From Lineus longissimus (lineage: Eukaryota; Nemertea; Pilidiophora; Heteronemertea; Lineidae): a DNA stretch of 64,000 bases. The notes under the pieces are model-generated. The model was not told where the DNA came from. It saw only the letters and a list, made by a program, of their open reading frames with translations, and made no database searches. Shown here in pieces: positions 12,600 through 23,600 of the stretch; position 1 is the first letter of the stretch, and each line of letters starts with the position of its first letter. The DNA is taken from assembly GCF_910592395.1 (NCBI RefSeq), contig NC_088323.1, positions 5,146,001 to 5,210,000 on the forward strand, read 5' to 3'. Both the position numbers and the translations under genes were made by a program.

Positions 12600-14560
12600 T
12601 TCTTCCACCAACACATTTATTGCGGTAGTCCAGCAAAACGGCTAAATAAACCAGAAATCAATCACCCTTACACCACCAAACCCAATTCCATCTATGGACC
12701 ATCGCAAAAGTATTTTTAAAATCCTTAGTATTTCGATACTTTTGAAGCATTTTTTGCCGAGATCTATCGTCTTCTCCCAACATGCCGAAGCCGCGATTCA
12801 ATCTGACATGCGCTGTGACATGCGCAGAGGCGAGACGCTAATACATTAGCATAAGCTCCGTCCCGTCATAATGACATCATTATTCTCAGGAGTTGGTCGA
12901 GCGATGGGACGATGGAGGTATTATTTATAAAGAAACCCAATTCGATTCATGGACTATCGCAAAACAATTTTTCAAAACTCAGAATATTTCGATGCTTTAG
13001 ATACGTTTTTGTGCTGCCATTTTGACGAGAGTATCGGGTCAAGGTCAAATACTACACTCAGGCTGTTAATTCGAACGCGTTCGACTTGAGTATTTGCACA
13101 CGTTCTTCTTCATAGTTTGACTACAGTCGAGTTTGTTACTCGGTTTCTACTCGGTTGACATGACGTAATTTGCGTCGAGTGCGCAGACGACTACCTGGGG
13201 ACTATCAAATTTGCTACCAGCAAATTTCGGAATTCTAGTTATATCTACGATATTGAAACAATGGTCAAGCCAGAACATGACGTCATAACACCCAGAAAAT
13301 GCAGGGACGGCCAACCCATTGTGATTGTCTATCCAGATTGAACATGTTGAGCAACATTGAATGGCCATTATATAATCTAGCTTGAATTGAGTAGGCCCTA
13401 TTCAGAAGTGGTCTTACAGTGAAACTCAAGTATGTATATCATACACATTTGCTGGAAAAGGTCAAGGTCACTACTACCATATGTCATGTCAATTTCTCTG
13501 CTTATGTGTACTATGAGCGATGTGTAGGCCTATTTTAAATTTAATAATTTTGCCCATCCAAGCCATGACCATGATCACAATTTTGTAAATAATTTGATGA
13601 TAGGGGCCTATATATATTTTTATAATGATTGATATCCATTTATTTTGAATAAAATTATCAGGTTACTATTTAGAACTGAAGTTTATTCTTTCATTGCCAA
13701 ATATATACTACGATTATGGGCACCAGACTCACAGTCTTGTGTCAATATTGATATCATTATCACTCATGTTCTGGTTTCTTTCTTTCTTTCTTTCTTTCTG
13801 TTCACATTTTACAAACATTATTGCGAGTGTTCTCCAAAACAGCTAAATAAACCAAAATTCTATCACCCCTATACCACCAAACATAATCCCATCTAGTGTA
13901 CGTCGCAAAAGACTTTTCAAAATTCGGATCATTTCGATGACTTAGAAGCGTTTTTATGCTCTGATTTTCTGATTTGTTTGAAAATCTCCAAAGCGATTCT
14001 GGTGATGTCACGGAACACGAGTTCGATTCGATGACATCACTTAAACCAGAGTTCAATCCGAGTGTTGGCATTCTCATATAAAACAGTTAACTCGGCTTAT
14101 AACTCTGCTTACTCGGTTCACGCATGCGCATTTGAAGCCACAGGCAGACCATTGATAGATTGGTTCCCGATCGACTCACTAGGGCGTATGAGACTCCCTG
14201 TACCTAACCTAGTAGTCCTCATATCAATGTGTTTGGTCGCCTGACGCTTAACGAGTAGTGTTTTTGGGTTTCTAACATTAGTGCATTTCTATAGTACAGG
14301 CCTAGTACATCCGGCGAAGTAACTATAAAAATGAAAAAAATAGAAGGAATCTGTTTTGCCTGGGTGAGAAACCTTCGTAAAATTATATACTTTCGATTGT
14401 CGGATGATCTATTTCCGGACATAGTAATTTCTCCACTCTCGTCATAACCCCCTCCCCCTCTAAGCATATGGATACCATCAGGTACCACTGCTTCCTCCAC
14501 AATCCTGGGGCCCATCAAATTTGCTGGTAAGCAAATTTGTATAATGGCATTATGGAGTAG
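12600..14560. repeat. Composite region with repeated copies of an unidentified dispersed element
   Basis: Seen: three copies of a module near 12640-12770, 12935-13030 and 13840-13970. Shared words are CTAAATAAACC, CACCACCAAAC, CATCTA..GACC/GTACG, TCGCAAAA and ATTTCGATG, then a run ending in GTTTTT. Copies one and three are followed at similar distance by a TTACTCGG-rich block (13130-13160 and 14090-14120) and then a CCTGGGG..ATCAAATTTGCT block with a small AGCAAATTT hairpin (13195-13235 and 14505-14540). The larger arrangement therefore looks like two copies of a roughly 0.7-0.9 kb element in direct orientation. No transposase-like frame was found, so it may be non-autonomous. The word GGGCACCAGACTCACAGTCT also recurs at 13720 and 14765. 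Confidence 0.6.
13776..13800. repeat. (TTTC)n microsatellite
   Basis: Seen: about six perfect TTTC units between the two halves of the composite repeat region. No other feature attached. Confidence 0.9.
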
Positions 14561-14587
14561 CCTCATTGCCGAGTGATGGCCATCATA

Positions 14588-14679
14588 GTATGTCCAGCAC
14601 CACCGTCACGTGCTGCCACCTATATTGCTATAAGTATGTCCAGCACTACCGTCAGGTGCTGCCACCTATATTGTTAATT
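14588..14679. repeat. 46-bp tandem duplication
   Basis: Seen: two adjacent copies of a 46-bp unit (GTATGTCCAGCACCACCGTC, then a TGCTGCCACCTATATTG core) with few mismatches. It sits between the composite repeats and the minisatellite spacer. Confidence 0.8.
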
Positions 14680-14689
14680 GCACTTTCTA

Positions 14690-15420
14690 ACGCACTACTG
14701 CGCATGAGTAATAAAGCAGACACTTTCGAATGGATCCCAATCGCAGACTTGTTCATTTATTATGGGCACCAGACTCACAGTCTGGTTTCTCAGTCTAGTT
14801 AACAATGGCCAAACCAATGGAAAAACATGAGTAGCTTGCATTGTTCAGAAAGGATACCCATAGTACAATGTTACTTTATAGGTCCGTTGTTCTATAAAAA
14901 TGGCCACTGTTTTGAAAAAGACAGTCGTGTACATGTACTATGTTCCTATAAAGACCCACTGTTCAGAAGGCCACTGCCAGAGAGGATAGCCATAGTAGGC
15001 CTAGCCTACTGTGTTTCTTTAAAGGACCACTGTACTGCTCCTAGAAGGCCATCAATACAGCATTTCTTGACAAGACAGTAGGCTATAGTATAGTAGAAAC
15101 CACCAGCCCAGATGGGGTTAATATATCGCCATAAAAGTTAAACACTCTCCCAAACGATGAAAATTCCTACAAGAAAATATATTTCCACGGTCTGAGTTAA
15201 ACGGGCTTCAATGGTTAATAAACAACCTTGTACCCAGGATCAAAAAATTAAAATTGCAGTTGTAATGTATCAAGGAATTCTTAACTAATTTTCCTCTCAT
15301 CCCGTTTGGCTCTGACCGTGGGAATATTCTATTTTTTGCAAAATTTCTGCCTTCTGAAAAGGATATACCTTTTTTCTCTCAAAAATAACCCCCTCAGTAA
15401 GATAGAAGCTCTACCACTGC
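14690..15420. other. Spacer before the minisatellite
   Basis: No gene seen. 14850-15060 contains loosely repeated pieces with the words CCATAGTA, CTATAAA and CACTGTTCAGAAGG, an old degenerate tandem arrangement. The rest is A/T-rich unique-looking DNA. Confidence 0.4.
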
Positions 15421-17190
15421 AGAGGCAGGAGGGTCCTGATGTTGTCTCAGTGGTCAAGTTGGGTCCGTCTTCAAGAGCAGTCGGAGGAAGCTCTACCCAC
15501 GGCAGGAGGGTCCTGATGTTGTCTCAGTGGTCAGGTTGGGTCCGTCTTCAAGAGCAGTCGGAGAGAAGCTCTACCAGAGGCAGGAGGGTCCTGATGTTGT
15601 CTCAGTGGTCAAGTTGGGTCAGTCTTCAAGAGCAGTCAGAGAGAAGCTTTACCCACGGCAGGAGGGTCCTGATGTTGTCTCAGTGGTCAGGTTGGGTCAG
15701 TCTTCAAGAGCAGTCAGAGAGAAGCTCTACCCACGGCAGGAGGGTCCTGATGTTGTCTCAGTGGTCAGGTTGGGTCAGTCTTCAAGAGCAGTCAGAGAGA
15801 AGCTTTACCCACGGCAGGAGGGTCCTGATGTTGTCTCAGTGGTCAGGCTGGATCCGTCTTCAAGAGCAGTCAGAGAGAAGCTTTACCCACGGCAGGAGGG
15901 TCCTGATGTTGTCTCAGAGGTCAGGTTGGGTCAGTCTTCAAGAGCAGTCAGAGAGAAGCTCTACCCACGGCAGGAGGGTCCTGATGTTGTCTCAGAGGTC
16001 AGGTTGGGTCAGTCTTCAAGAGCAGTCAGAGAGAAGCTTTACCCACGGCAGGAGGGTCCTGATGTTGTCTCAGTGGTCAGGCTGGATCCGTCTTCAAGAG
16101 CAGTCAGAGAGAAGCTTTACCCACGGCAGGAGGGTCCTGATGTTGTCTCAGTGGTCAGGTTGGGTCCGTCTTCAAGAGCAGTCGGAGGAAGCTCTACCCA
16201 TGGCAGGAGGGTCCTGATGTTGTCTCAGTGGTCAGGTTGGGTCCGTCTTCAAGAGCAGTCGGAGGAAGCTCTACCCACGGCAGGAAGGTCCTGATGTTGT
16301 CTCAGTGGTCAGGCTGGATCCGTCTTCAAGAGCAGTCAGAGAGAAGCTCTACCCACGGCAGGAGGGTCCTGATGTTGTCTCAGAGGTCAGGTTGGGTCAG
16401 TCTTCAAGAGCAGTCAGAGAGAAGCTTTACCCACGGCAGGAGGGTCCTGATGTTGTCTCAGTGGTCAGGCTGGATCCGTCTTCAAGAGCAGTCAGAGAGA
16501 AGCTTTACCCACGGCAGGAGGGTCCTGATGTTGTCTCAGTGGTCAGGTTGGGTCCGTCTTCAAGAGCAGTCGGAGGAAGCTCTACCCACGGCAGGAGGGT
16601 CCTGATGTTGTCTCAGTGGTCAGGTTGGGTCCGTCTTCAAGAGCAGTCGGAGGAAGCTCTACCCACGGCAGGAGGGTCCTGATGTTGTCTCAGTGGTCAG
16701 GTTGGGTCCGTCTTCAAGAGCAGTCAGAGAGAAGCTCTACCCACGGCAGGAGGGTCCTGATGTTGTCTCAGTGGTCAGGTTGGGTCCGTCTTCAAGAGCA
16801 GTCAGAGAGAAGCTCTACCAGAGGCAGGAGGGTCCTGATGTTGTCTCAGTGGTCAGGTTGGGTCCGTCTTCAAGAGCAGTCAGAGAGATGCTCTACCCAC
16901 GGCAGGAGGGTCCTGATGTTGTCTCAGTGGTCAGGTTGGGTCCGTCTTCAAGAGCAGTCAGAGAGAAGCTCTACCAGAGGCAGGAGGGTCCTGATGTTGT
17001 CTCAGTGGTCAGGTTGGGTCCGTCTTCAAGAGCAGTCAGAGAGAAGCTCTACCCACGGCAGGAGGGTCCTGATGTTGTCTCAGTGGTCATGTTGGGTCCG
17101 TCTTCAAGAGCAGTCAGAGAGAAGCTCTACCCACGGCAGGAGGGTCCTGATGTTGTCTCAGTGGTCAGGTTGGATCCGTCTTCAAGAGCG
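15421..17190. repeat. Large 77/78-bp minisatellite, about 23 copies
   Basis: Seen: counting the word GGTCCTGATGTTGTCTCAG from 15432 gives 23 units spaced 77 or 78 bp. The one-base difference is GGAGGAAG versus AGAGAGAAG at the unit junction. Units fall into variant types (GTGGTC or GAGGTC, GGGTCC, GGGTCAG or GGATCC, CCCACGG or CAGAGGC). The order of types over units 8-11 recurs in units 13-16, so part of the array duplicated as a block. Two plus-strand frames stay open through most units, giving 26-residue peptide repeats (RVLMLSQWSGW in one, GPDVVSVVRLG in the other). Each 77-bp unit exchanges the frames. No good initiation codon or splice context is attached, so I treat it as non-coding. 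Confidence 0.95.
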
Positions 17191-17340
17191 TAGTTAGATA
17201 GGAGCTCTACCAGATGTAGAAGTGACCTGATGTAGTTGCGAAACCAGACGGGCATTGCGTCATCTCCATTGAGTTCAAGCGACAGGTCATGGTGCCAGAG
17301 GTAATTATTGAACCATTCCCCGGGTTTTCTCTTGTCACTG

Positions 17341-17402
17341 TAGGGAGTTTTCGCAAATTCCCCGAAACGCTAGCGTGAACGCTTATCCAATTGTTCGCCC
17401 GC
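17341..17402 (+). repeat. Single arm of the TAGGGAGTTTTCGCAA foldback family
   Basis: Seen: this matches the left arm of the foldback element at 21000-21130 over about 60 bases (TAGGGAGTTTTCGCAA, CCCCGAAACG, CGTGAACGC, TTGTTCGCC). The mirrored right arm is absent, so this is a solo or truncated copy. It lies between the minisatellite and methyltransferase A. Confidence 0.7.
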
Positions 17403-17708
17403 CTGATATCGATGTCAGCAATGGAAAAAGCGTTCGAATACAGCCCTACAGTGGTCCAGCGGACCGACGCCCTTGTCCCAGGCCTAAATTTCATCAACAG
17501 GGCTTATTTTACAGCTGCCCCACGAGCGACTTAATACCGTCGACACATCATGAATATTTTAATTAACAAATTTATAGTGGTGTCTGTGGGATATAATTTC
17601 GAGCAGCTGTTGTATGCGCATGCTTGTATTAGGTCTGAGGGTACCATAAGTCCCTGCATGCCAGTCCTATAGCCATTTACTCCTTAGCTATACTGCTGAA
17701 CAGTCAAC

Positions 17709-19153
17709 ATGACGAGTACTCCAGAAAGCGAGAGAATTTTGTTTGGAGCCGACTACAAAACCCACTTCGATCCCAAAGTGTACTTGGACAACTATCACAC
17801 TGATGCCAATGCTTTCTATTCCAAGCTGTTAGATATGGTACATGAGCTTGTAGGTAAGTACCCACTGAGTTCAATACGATCATTTCAAGCTGCTGGAGAT
17901 GCTATATGTGTTTAGAGATAAGTACCTGTGCTGAGGTCAATACGATCACTCAAAGCTGTTAGCTTGTAGGTAAGAACAAGCACCCACTGAGATCAATATG
18001 TTCCATTCAAGCTGTTAGATTTGCTACACGAGCTTTTAGGTAAGAACCAGCACCCACTGAGATCAATATGTTATATTCAATCTGTTAGATTTGCTACGCG
18101 AGCTTTTAGGTAAGAACCAGCACCCACTGAGATCAATATGTTATATTCAATCTGTTAGATTTGCTACACGAACCAGCACACACTGAGGTTTCCGCTTTAT
18201 CTTTTTGCAGCTGGAGCACAAATTCCGAGCGGAAGTAGAATACTCGACATCGGGTGCGGCCCGAGCGTTTATGCCGTCATTTCCGCCGGGAGTCAATGTT
18301 CCGAAATCGTCTTCTCGGATTACACTCCGAAAAATCTCGATGAGGTTAAAAAATGGGCGAATAACGACCCGGATGCTCATGATTGGAGACAATATTTTCA
18401 ATATGTATGTCAATTGGAGGGAAGGCGGTAAGTCATTTGGTCGGTTCGAAAGTGAATTTAGTGGCGGTGGAATAACTTAATGAATTATCCAAATTGTTAA
18501 GTGACATATTCACATAGCAAATCGTTGACGTAATACGTTTATGATATTAAACACAGACCGAGCATTTAGAATTCCATGCAGGCAACACCTGTCGTTTTCA
18601 AATGACCATCAAAAGTTTTCCTGAACTGGGTTTTTTTTCGTTCAAAGTTTTCGCCAAGCCAAAGCTTCTTTATATTGTTCAACGCTTCATTTGGTTTGTT
18701 CATTTCAGTGACGAATGGAAAACGCGACAAGACCACATCCGCCAAGCGACCAAACACGTCGTACCATGTGACGTCCATCAGGAGAACCCATTGGCTCCCT
18801 TTGTCTTCGAGCCCTTTGACGTCATTGTCTCCAGCTTGTGTTTGGAAACCGCATGCCTTGATGAAGCTTCATACATAAGTGCCGTAAAACATGTGGCTTC
18901 ACTGCTAAAACCGGGTGGACAATTATTCCTTGACGGGGTTCGTGGCCAAACATTCTATACCGTTGGAAACAACAAGTATAACACATTCCCACTCACGAGC
19001 AAGATTATTGAAAAAACCTTTGCCGAAGCAGGACTGACCAATATACGTTGGTGCAGTGATGATCAAGGTACGGTCGATACATATGATATCGAAGGGCTTC
19101 CTGCCAATTTCGGTGGATTGTTCGCCGTTTGTGCCACGCGAATCACTGCCTGA
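17709..19153 (+). CDS. NNMT/PNMT/TEMT-family N-methyltransferase A
   Basis: Seen: three exons, 17709-17853, 18211-18427 and 18709-19153 (stop TGA), GT-AG introns, junction phases 1 and 2, 268 residues. That is close to the 264 of human NNMT. SAM-binding motif I is ILDIGCGPS at residues 59-67, followed by the family's SDYTPKN, the ANNDPDAHDW block and VCQLEG. Exon 3 holds SSLCLETACLD and SLLKPGGQLFLDG. Compared with what is known of NNMT, the active-site Asp of the LDG segment is kept, while the nearby serine before the conserved PL is replaced by threonine. Expected role: cytosolic SAM-dependent methylation of the nitrogen of a small amine or pyridine. The actual substrate cannot be told. The start is the only in-frame ATG matching the family N-terminus. 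Very similar to gene B at 32.9-34.3 kb, with identical exon-1 length and intron phases. Confidence 0.92.
17818..18180 (+). repeat. Tandem copies of the exon 1/intron 1 boundary of methyltransferase A
   Basis: Seen: the end of exon 1 plus its splice donor (CAAGCTGTTAGATATGG, GAGCTTGTAGGTAAGTACCC, then ACTGAGTTCAATA) is repeated about five more times downstream at roughly 55-70 bp spacing. The copies read AGCTTGTAGGTAAGAACAAG once and AGCTTTTAGGTAAGAACCAG twice. At least three retain a consensus-like GTAAG donor. The exon-like parts have diverged and the frame is not kept. Inference: tandem duplication across the exon-intron boundary, leaving decoy donors. Confidence 0.85.
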
Positions 19154-19450
19154 TTTGCCTCCCGGCGCCTCGAAGATATTGCTGACCGGAAAAACCTACG
19201 CGGCCATGCAACAAATGAAATGAAATAATCCGACCTTTTTTTCTTGGGATGATGTAGGCTATTTCAATCATTTCTTTCCCTGTTATGTATCAGTTGTCAG
19301 TAAGGACATTTTCATACGATAAGTGATATATACTTGTAGCAAGTATTGGTCAGGAATGTTTCCTCGGGTAACTACAAGTAGTTAAAAATGAGCACCGAGT
19401 TCTGATTCTGTTAAAGGGCGCCTTTTTGTGAATGAATACATTTGCTCTAA

Positions 19451-19590
19451 GATTCATGCGCTTGATTGGGAACAACGTTTACATAACGTAGTGTTGGCCG
19501 TCGTCACGTCACCATGCATTTTTACATTACTGTAACGTGACGAGACGCGACGTCTTCGTAAACGTTGTTCCCAATCAAGTGCATGGATCC
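19451..19590. repeat. Foldback element (33-bp inverted repeats) in 3' region of methyltransferase A
   Basis: Seen: GCTTGATTGGGAACAACGTT at about 19460 is mirrored by AACGTTGTTCCCAATCAAGT at 19561. Arms of about 32 bp are separated by some 75 bp that also contain CGTCGTCACGTCA and GTGACGAGACGCGACG. Likely a MITE inserted just before the polyadenylation signal of the gene. Confidence 0.75.
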
Positions 19591-19595
19591 ACTCT

Positions 19596-19601
19596 AATAA
19601 A
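19596..19601 (+). promoter_or_regulatory. Candidate polyadenylation signal AATAAA for methyltransferase A
   Basis: First AATAAA after the stop at 19153, about 440 bases downstream and directly after the foldback element. A T/G-rich stretch (TGTGTGGCTGTC) follows. Inferred from position only. Confidence 0.5.
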
Positions 19602-20656
19602 TTACTATACGATATACACATGTGTGGCTGTCTTTCATTCTCGTTAAAGGGTGAAGTATTACCTCAGGGCGGTAATGTTGTTATCCTTATGTAGGTGGCT
19701 CCTTCCCGGATATAATCGGAATAGACGCTTTGCAATATGCGTCACAATGCCCCCCCCCCCCCCCCAAGATGGCCGCGAACAGTGCGGTCACGAGCGCGAC
19801 GCTATGTTGTGACGCTTTGCGCAAGTCCTGACGCGAAGTCCTGAAAAGAAGAAAGCCGACGTCATCACGTTATATCTGGCCCCCAACATGGCCGACATCG
19901 TGACGTCATTGCAAGGTATTAACGCAACTAAATACTATAATTCTGATTTCTCACCGCAGCGGTCACTCATTGCAAATTCTACAGTATACACTCAGTCTTG
20001 GTAAATTCACTGACTTAAAAATAGAAACTAAGGTTTAAATTATCCTGTTTGATGTTGATGAGGATATTTATAAGTTGGTATCCATTCTAAATATAGCGAT
20101 GAATCCGAATCATGATATTCAAATTGACATGTTATCATAAGGACGGACGTATATGTGTATATCTCCGCGAGAAGCTACTATCACATGTAGATCATGCTAC
20201 CAGATGAACCTTATTTCGCTAGAAGTCTCGCCCAACACATACGTGTATAAACTTTAAAAAACTTTCTCGTTCCACTTGAGGCCGACTCGCGAATGGCCAG
20301 CTCGGCTAAATAGTTGTAAGGCTTGCTTGATTCTTGGCAAGCTGGGAAACTGTTTCTCCGGCAAGCAGGCGGATTCATTCTCCACGTTGCATTTTGAATT
20401 TTTCATCTTTGCCCAGTGACGAGACGCTAAGCCACTTCGCCTGAATCCCCTCGCTGACTTTGACGAGAGATGACGTTACTACTGCATATTGAACAGCAGC
20501 TCGAAAATGCCCAGGAAGGACGCAGGATGTCGCCAAATTAGCATCGTCGCCACTCAACCTGTGGGAACATGTTCTTCAATGCTATAGCCGGCTACTTGCA
20601 TCTTGCCATTCTTCCATTGGCCTAACTTCTTCAGTCGGATACAAAATCAGTCCAAT
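19602..20656. other. Spacer and GPCR upstream region
   Basis: No exon seen. It contains a C17-type homopolymer at about 19749-19766, followed by AAGATGGCCGCGAAC (a YY1-like word), several CG-rich patches and A/T-rich DNA. The promoter of the GPCR gene should lie at its right end, but no clear TATA box was recognised. Confidence 0.4.
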
Positions 20657-23600
20657 ATGGCCGCCATCATTTCAATAACCAACCAAACACTCTTTGGCTC
20701 GGAAAGTTGCAGATTTGGAGATATGGAAACTTTAGCGCGTGTCCATTTTTACTTAGCATATTACTGTGGTGTCCCGTCGTGCATTCTCGGCGTCCCTGGA
20801 AATCTTCTCATCATACTTGTAGCAAGCAGACAACACAACAGAAACATTTCTGCATCTGTTTACATGCAAGCAATGGCTGTCATGGATACGGTAGTTGTTG
20901 TTGTCGCTGCTGCCCACATACCTTTTCTCCATAGCCGCGTTGTCAAAGAATCAAAGGATATGCAGTACATGTAATGTATTACAAGTTTATTTCTATCATT
21001 AGGGAGTTTTCGCAAATCCCCTGAAACGTCCACGTGAACGCCTATCCCATTGTTCGCCTTCGTTATCAGGAGGTCAAACAATGAGATAGGCGTTCACGTT
21101 GGCGTTTCGGGGGTTTGCAAAAACTCCCTATGGTCTGTTGTCGTTCAACAAATCCCACAGGGGGTCAGGTCAGGTTAGCTACCTGCCACTGGTAACCTGT
21201 AAGCCAGTGCCACCTGTCTCAGGTGGGTGACTGGTCACCCAGGGCGGATGAGCTCATCTAGAGCCAACGGCCATCTATAGTTCTCCACTAGCATAGCCTA
21301 GTGGAAACTGGACACCCAGGCGACTAGACACACAAGTGACTAGTCACCTTGGGCAGTTGAGAAAGTTCTCCGGGGGAGACTGGCCTCCTTAGCCTTGGCC
21401 GGCAACTAGTCTATGAGATGGAAAACTCTGATATAAAACCCGGGCAGATGCCGCTCGATCAGCCTTGGCCGGCAAGGCATCTAGGAGAAGGAACACTCCA
21501 AAAATCAAACCCGGGGAGATGTCACTCGTTAGCCTTGGCAGGCAAGAATCTAAAGCGGACAGGTGGAGCCCGAGAGCCCTGACAGGCAGTCCACCTAAGG
21601 GTAGAGGAACCCCATACAAAGCCTAACCACCGAAGACGGAGGACACCAGCCGACACGGCGTGGGAAAAATCGGGTGTCCACGCGTAGCAGATGATAATCA
21701 TGCAACACACCTCAGATCGATGTGGTGTCGTCATTATGGGTAAACGCCAGGTGACAATGACGATGCCGGGCCTCCAGCCTCGAGGGGGCCCACCACCAGC
21801 TACTGGCACCTCTGTACCTCCCAATGTGACTGGGGGAGGGCAGAGTACAGCTACTAGTCACAAGATGAAAATTATGCAATGGAATGCAGAAGGAGTACGA
21901 CGTAAGAAAACCGAACTCCAACACTTCCTCAAGGCCCACGAATTCGATGTATACTGCATCCAAGAAACGCATCTCAACAGTGCACACCGGTTGTCTATCA
22001 GAGGATATGAATTCTACAGACAGGACAGAGAAAATCGCCTAAAGGGAGGGGTGCTTACACTTGTGAGAAACAACATCGCGTCAGCAGAAACCAGAAGATC
22101 AGGAACAGCAGAAACCGAGTCGCTGACTGTAAGTCTAATCCAACCAAAGGATAACTTTACAGTATGTAATCTTTACTCACCAACTGACAAAGCAATACTG
22201 AACGACATATCACCAGACTCAGAGGACTGGATCACTGTCGGAGACTTCAATAGCCACTCACCAAGTTGGGGATACCAGGACCTAGACTCAAAGGGTGAGG
22301 AGGTAGCACAGTGGATAATAGACAACCAGTTGGTCATCATAAACCAGTCAGACGATGACCGACCTTCTACTCAAGAGCCTGGAGATCGACTAGCAGCCCT
22401 GACCTAGCCATAGCGACAGACAAGATACAGAAAATCACCCAAAGGGAAGTCTGCGAGCAGTTAGGTGGCAGCGATCACAAACCTATCATCTTGACCATAG
22501 GCAAACAAGCAAAGCCAGAAGACGAGTATCTGCCGCCCAGCTGGAACTACAAGAAGGCCAACTGGTCTCTCTTCAACACTGATGGGTATCAGCCATGGAA
22601 AGACAGCATCCACCAACTTGACAGAAAAGGCCAAGTCTCCATCTATCGACTCCGTACAGGGCACTGCAAACTCCACCAGCACCTGAAGAGACTTGAGCTC
22701 CATCCAACTGTTTCCTGCGAATGTGGACTCGGCGACCAAACGCCAAGGCACATTCTGCAGGACTGTCCCTTGATGAAAAGAAGACAGGAATTTTGCCGGA
22801 GCCATTGGGTGATATAAATAAAGAGTAGTAAATGCTTTTATCTAAAACTCCATGTACATTTACACTTGGCCTTTCTGTACAAAATTGAAGTAAAAGCATT
22901 TGCTAGCCTTTATTCATATCACCCATTGTCACTGAAGACTAAGCTATGGGGAACAGCCGAAGACCTGCAACAAACAACCGATTTTGTCGCGGCGCACGAC
23001 TTGAGGTTATAATGGTTATGGAAATCTGAACGCAGAAGAAGAAGCCCACTCGCACCTAGGCCTAAATTCCTATTGTTCTACTGTCTCATCAAATAACGTC
23101 AGCCTACTATTTGAATCAGTCTAGGAAGTAAAAATTAATCTGAAAAAAGACATATATCTTTTCAGCACTTTCATGACCATAATGTTTACCGGTGCCATGC
23201 TATCCGGTTTCTATTTGACCGCGATGTCCATCGACCGCGCCCTGGCCATCCGGTTCCCGATGGCCGCGACCAGATTGTGCACCAAGGACAAAGCACGAAA
23301 GGTCGTGCTGATAGGATCTGTACTGCTAATCGCTGCGAATCTCAATCTCTTCTTCACTATACAATATGTAAAGGATGAGGCTACAGGTGTGTAACTACAT
23401 TGTATGTCAAAAAGCGTATTTACATTTGTATGTTTACCGGTGTAGAAGTTTGAAATGTATAGGATAGAATCCCGGGGAACAAAGGATGGTATTATGCGCT
23501 TTTTATCTTTGAGGTAACCGGAGTTTGAGACTCTGCACTTCGATGGGACACCAATTCGTCACGCTCCGAAAGAACCACCATCAATTAAGACCCGTATATG

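Noticed and set aside
15306..15420. Non-repeat leader of the 303-codon frame over the minisatellite
   Set aside because: It opens at TTG, not ATG, and the leader has no coding or signal character.
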